A stretch of 7,522 bases of DNA from NCBI GenBank assembly GCA_045532715.1, contig JAZSGM010000051.1:1-7522 (forward strand). Direction: 5' to 3'. Origin of the DNA: RGIG2041 sp045532715. Its GTDB lineage: Bacteria; Bacillota; Clostridia; UBA1381; UMGS1253. Position 1 is the first letter of the stretch. Each line of letters starts with the position of its first letter. Positions 4,587 through 7,522 of this stretch are shown in pieces. The translations under genes were made by a program, and so were the position numbers. A model generated the notes under the pieces. The model searched no databases, was not told the DNA's origin, and saw only the letters and a list, made by a program, of their open reading frames with translations.

Positions 4587-7280
4587 TCAATTCTGTTTAC
4601 CGAGCGTCACATCCCACTGCGCCAAATACTGCGCAAGCAAAATGGCATCCTTGATATTTATTGCACCGTCACCGTTGCAGTCAGCGCCCTGCATATGCAC
4701 GGCAACATCCCAATGTGCAAGATACTGCGCGAGTAAAATCGAGTCTTTGATGTTAATTACACCATCCTCGTTGGTGTCGCCGGGCAAGAGTGCACATACC
4801 TCGACCTGACAGGATGCCGTATAACCGCCATCCGCCGTTGTTGCCGTAATTGTGACCGTGCCCGCCGTTATGCCGCTCACAACCCCATCTTCTACGGTGG
4901 CAATACTTTCATCCGCGCTCGACCAGGTTACCTTTTGATTTGTCGCATCTGCAGGCAGCACCGTCGCGGTTAAACGCAGCGTTCCGCCAATGCCGCACAC
5001 GGCAGATGTACGATTAAGCCGAAGCGCCGTCACCGGTACATTCTGCTTACAATGGACCGTTACATCCTTCAAAACGGCATTGCCGCCCGAAGCGATGTCG
5101 ATGACTTCCCAGGCATCCCGGGTACCGGTGTAGTATACATCCGCCAGACGGCTACACCCGGAAAACGCATTACTGCCTATGCTGATTACACTGCTCGGAA
5201 TCGTAACCGTTTTCAGGTTACTGCAGGCGTTAAATACACTCGTCGGCAGCTGCTGAACGCCTGCCGGAATCTCAAGCTGCACTAATTTGGTGCATCTGAA
5301 AAAAGCATGGTGTCCAATCTTCTTCACACTTTCAGGCATCCGGACATACACGAGATTTTTACAACCGGAAAACGCACCGGGATAGATGCCGGTCACACCC
5401 TCAGGTAGGTTGTAATAATTGGAAAGCTTATACGGCGCATGGCGTATCAACGTCTTTTTGTCCTTTGAATAGAGCACGTCGTCTTCCATAATGTAATGCT
5501 CGTTTTCTGCATCGATCGTTAAGGATGTAAGCCCGCTGCAGGGGTCAAATGCGCGCTCTTCAATCAACGAAACATTTTTCGGTATGTGAAACGACTGCAG
5601 ATACTCACAGTAGCCAAACGCCATAGCGCCGATGCTTTCCAGACTTTCCGGCAAAACAATACTTTGAATTCTTGAAGAATAAAATGTCCAGCGCTCTATC
5701 CGGGTTACCCCTTCCGGAATCACAACATTCGTCAGCACACGTCCGTTCAGATACATTGTATCCGCATAGTGCAGCGGATGCGAATATTGATTTACATATT
5801 GAATGCCGCACCATTTTGCAACATCCGTAATATACACCGCATCCAGGGCTTCACAGCCATAAAACGCGTTCGTGCCGGCGGAGGACAGACTGCTCGGAAT
5901 CGTAATCTTTTTTGCAGACGCACATCCGTAAAATGCATATCCGCCGATTCTCGTTACCCCTTCTTCGATAACAATTTCCTCAATCTCATCTCTGCGGGTA
6001 TACCACGGTGCGCTTCCCGCTGTATAATCACACATGGCATCGTTGTCGCTGACGGTCAGCACGCCATTTTCCAATTTCCATGTCGCTGCTGTATCAACAG
6101 CTGCTCCCCGGATGGCGACCACCTTAAAATCGTCAAGCATAACCCAGCTGCCGTCCGTATCCACAATTGCGCTAAGGCGCAGAGCGAACTTCTCCTGATT
6201 TCCAAACGCAATATCCCGCGCATTTCCATATTTTTTTCCGTTTACGTACACCTGGGATGCACCTGCATCCATATCTGCATAGATATCGATATACGTCCAG
6301 TCCGGGTAATTATAAGGTGCACCGGTCCAACCGAGTGCCGTGTTGGAACCTGCCTGCATAAAGCCAATCTTTGCCGACGAATTGCCGCCACTCGATTTCA
6401 CACGGTAGCTGATATGCAAACGATCAAAACCGTCTTGTACAATGATCTTTTCCAGCCGCGGAGCGCGTTTTGCATCGTACTCTGTCGGATTGCCGTGGTA
6501 ACACTTCAGTACCCGGTTCCCATCTTCGTCCTTTTCTACAAATATACGCGCCACATCGGATCCCGCGTAGCCATCGAAGCCATTCTCATCCATTGGCGGT
6601 CTGGCACCCGTGGCATAAGACTCAAAATCCACATCCATAAGGACGGTTGTGTCATTTTCATCATATGCTTCAATCGCCGAAATGCGCAGATTGTCAAAAT
6701 ATGCGCCCTCGCCCGGAGCCAGTGCACCTGCGGTAAAACGCAGCTGACAAGCTGCCGGATCTTCGATTTCGTGAAGTTCGCCGCTCTTGCCGGCTTTGCC
6801 GTCCACGGTTGTCGTATATTTCATATCGCCCAAATCCACTTCAACAACAACCTCGGTCCAGTCCTTAGCTTCAGCGCTCCAGAAGGTCGTTGTCTTTTTC
6901 GCTGCCCCGGAATACAGGCCGACGCCCGGATTTGTTCCGTTCGACATTGCCTTGAAGCTGATTTTCATACTCTTATACTTGCTGATGTCGAGTGCAAGGC
7001 TTGCGCGCGGACCGGTCCGCCCTACCGCTTCGTTGCCTTCGGCACGGTGAATATATAATACGCCGTTGCCGTCAACCTTGGCACCTCTGACAAGCGCCTC
7101 TTTTACAACATTTTCCGTTAAAGCCAAGCCGCTCGGCTTTGCACCTTCTTCATATGCATCATAATTATCGTAATACAGCGTCCTCTCGCTGCTCTCCGCC
7201 ATACCGGTCAGCGCAAACACACCGAGCAGCACACTGCACACAGCAAGCACGAAAGCAAAGGCTTTCACCGTTCTGTTCAT
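4587..7280 (-). CDS. Secreted BspA-type leucine-rich repeat protein with Big_2 and dockerin domains
   Basis: An 897-residue modular exported protein. Residues 1-28 are a signal peptide (MNRTVK, a hydrophobic core, cleavage probably after GMA). Two similar beta-sandwich-like domains follow (about 33-205 and 212-392), each starting with an aromatic/acidic DNYDAYEEGAKP or DFESYATGARPP motif and ending in YFDNLRISAI or MLDDFKVVAI; they may bind carbohydrate, but the family is not recognised. Residues 398-745 are BspA-type (LRR_5) repeats, with typical IPEGVTRI and AFYGC units and an island at 474-515 (YGCEALDAVYITDVAKWCGI onward). A Big_2 domain spans 747-828 (VTWSSADESIATV at 784-796). A type I dockerin ends the protein, with two calcium loops, DTNEDGVINIKD (835-846) and DCNGDGAINIKD (867-878). 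There is no sortase motif or C-terminal anchor, so attachment may depend on a cohesin, none of which is encoded here. The ATG at 7280 has GGGGAGG (7288-7294) 7 bases upstream; an in-frame start at 7304 lacks this support. The gene has its own promoter and terminator. Confidence 0.95.
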   Translation of the reverse strand: MNRTVKAFAFVLAVCSVLLGVFALTGMAESSERTLYYDNYDAYEEGAKPSGLALTENVVKEALVRGAKVDGNGVLYIHRAEGNEAVGRTGPRASLALDISKYKSMKISFKAMSNGTNPGVGLYSGAAKKTTTFWSAEAKDWTEVVVEVDLGDMKYTTTVDGKAGKSGELHEIEDPAACQLRFTAGALAPGEGAYFDNLRISAIEAYDENDTTVLMDVDFESYATGARPPMDENGFDGYAGSDVARIFVEKDEDGNRVLKCYHGNPTEYDAKRAPRLEKIIVQDGFDRLHISYRVKSSGGNSSAKIGFMQAGSNTALGWTGAPYNYPDWTYIDIYADMDAGASQVYVNGKKYGNARDIAFGNQEKFALRLSAIVDTDGSWVMLDDFKVVAIRGAAVDTAATWKLENGVLTVSDNDAMCDYTAGSAPWYTRRDEIEEIVIEEGVTRIGGYAFYGCASAKKITIPSSLSSAGTNAFYGCEALDAVYITDVAKWCGIQYVNQYSHPLHYADTMYLNGRVLTNVVIPEGVTRIERWTFYSSRIQSIVLPESLESIGAMAFGYCEYLQSFHIPKNVSLIEERAFDPCSGLTSLTIDAENEHYIMEDDVLYSKDKKTLIRHAPYKLSNYYNLPEGVTGIYPGAFSGCKNLVYVRMPESVKKIGHHAFFRCTKLVQLEIPAGVQQLPTSVFNACSNLKTVTIPSSVISIGSNAFSGCSRLADVYYTGTRDAWEVIDIASGGNAVLKDVTVHCKQNVPVTALRLNRTSAVCGIGGTLRLTATVLPADATNQKVTWSSADESIATVEDGVVSGITAGTVTITATTADGGYTASCQVEVCALLPGDTNEDGVINIKDSILLAQYLAHWDVAVHMQGADCNGDGAINIKDAILLAQYLAQWDVTLGKQN

Positions 7281-7337
7281 AGCGCATCCTCCCCTGATAT
7301 CCAAACCTTTTCAGTGCTTCAGTTTTCATTTAAAGTC

Positions 7338-7366
7338 ATTATAGCTTTTCGACCTTTCAAAGTCAA
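7338..7366 (-). promoter_or_regulatory. Strong sigma-A promoter for the secreted LRR-dockerin gene
   Basis: On the minus strand, TTGACT (7361-7366) and TATAAT (7338-7343) are 17 bp apart, one base short of full consensus. The -10 box lies 57 bp upstream of the ATG. It is back to back with the Sua5 promoter: the two -35 boxes are 25 bp apart. Confidence 0.85.
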
Positions 7367-7391
7367 GCGTATCATTTATTGAATATAGGAA

Positions 7392-7420
7392 TTGTCTTTT
7401 TTGTTTTTATATGTTATAAT
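7392..7420 (+). promoter_or_regulatory. Promoter for the second Sua5 gene copy
   Basis: TTGTCT (7392-7397) and TATAAT (7415-7420), spacer 17 bp, with TGT just before the -10 (extended -10). The hexamers and spacing are the same as at 4177-4205, 3215 bp upstream, and the T-rich spacer is similar. The sequence between -10 and ATG differs between the copies. Confidence 0.75.
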
Positions 7421-7433
7421 ATAAGATATTTTA

Positions 7434-7452
7434 ATTACAGAAGGGCTGTAAT
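7434..7452 (+). promoter_or_regulatory. Leader hairpin with the Shine-Dalgarno in its loop
   Basis: ATTACAG (7434-7440) and CTGTAAT (7446-7452) form a perfect 7-bp inverted repeat around AAGGG (7441-7445), the only good ribosome site for the ATG at 7454. The 3' arm ends one base before the start codon. Folding would limit access to the start region, and the DNA palindrome could also be a repressor site. The upstream Sua5 copy has no such structure. Confidence 0.55.
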
Positions 7453-7453
7453 C

Positions 7454-7522
7454 ATGGAAACAAAGGAAATCAAATTCAATCCCGAGCATATAGATTTATC
7501 GCTTGCAAAAGAAGCCGGCGCA
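7454..7522 (+). CDS. Sua5/YwlC threonylcarbamoyl-AMP synthase, N-terminal part
   Basis: The first 23 codons of a gene that continues past the right edge. The translation, METKEIKFNPEHIDLSLAKE and onward to AGA, is identical to the start of the truncated copy at 4242, whose further sequence identifies the family. I infer that this is the full, working copy, because the enzyme for t6A is normally essential or near-essential and the other copy is broken; completeness cannot be seen here. The start is supported by AAGGG at 7441-7445, eight bases upstream. Confidence 0.8.
   Translation, partial: METKEIKFNPEHIDLSLAKEAGA
7454..7522 (+). repeat. Direct repeat of sua5 5' end, copy 2
   Basis: Partner of 4242-4310, direct orientation, 3212 bp apart, 69 of 69 bases identical up to the window edge. 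Together the copies bracket the whole transcription unit of the secreted LRR-dockerin protein. Confidence 0.95.

Noticed and set aside
5769..7058. A 429-codon open frame on the plus strand inside the secreted protein gene
   Set aside because: It is antisense to a gene with a clear signal peptide, LRR, Big_2 and dockerin domains. Its translation is Cys-, Arg- and Ile-rich with no recognisable motif, and there is no convincing ribosome site. It is a shadow of the minus-strand codon usage.
7281..7304. Upstream in-frame ATG for the secreted protein
   Set aside because: The extra eight residues (MDIRGGCA) would encode the true ribosome site GGGGAGG itself; the ATG at 7280 is ideally spaced from it.
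4550..7453. Classical insertion sequence or integrated element
   Set aside because: No transposase, integrase or terminal inverted repeats are visible around the cassette. The only boundary signal is the duplicated Sua5 start, which is reported as a finding instead of a mobile-element call.

Overview
The window looks like chromosomal DNA of a low-to-mid GC Gram-positive anaerobe, probably a gut or rumen Clostridia (Oscillospirales-like). The signs are strong AGGAGG-type ribosome sites, sigma-A promoters with 17-bp spacers, a lipoprotein with a Gram-positive style signal, and a secreted protein combining BspA-type leucine-rich repeats, a Big_2 domain and a type I dockerin. The lineage is inference from gene style, not a database match.

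Left part, minus strand (1-2473): a promoter at 2445-2473 drives a probable three-gene operon. It encodes a membrane-anchored TPR-like protein (1552-2403), a lipoprotein cyclophilin (846-1511) and a cytoplasmic cyclophilin (337-831). The two prolyl isomerases are close paralogues, so the cell has one copy outside and one inside. Next, with its own promoter, comes the 5' end of glyceraldehyde-3-phosphate dehydrogenase (gap, 1-222), which runs off the window.

Middle, plus strand (2542-4189): a divergent promoter drives a 511-residue metallo-beta-lactamase-fold protein of the ComEC-like hydrolase type. Its C-terminal domain resembles the Anabaena sensory rhodopsin transducer (ASRT) family. The gene ends at a clear intrinsic terminator whose 3' arm overlaps the next promoter.

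Right part (4177-7522): the first 102 codons of a Sua5/YwlC-type threonylcarbamoyl-AMP synthase gene appear at 4242-4550 and stop abruptly. The same start reappears at 7454 and runs off the window; all 69 visible bases are identical to 4242-4310. Between the two copies, on the opposite strand, lies a self-contained unit with its own promoter, a 897-residue secreted repeat protein and a terminator. The layout suggests that this surface-protein cassette arrived by an event that duplicated, and so preserved, the 5' end of an important tRNA-modification gene. The downstream copy also has a perfect hairpin that places its Shine-Dalgarno sequence in the loop.

No tRNA, rRNA, CRISPR array, transposase or integrase is visible. 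The longest stretch without a gene is about 200 bases (2404-2604), and it is filled by divergent promoters.
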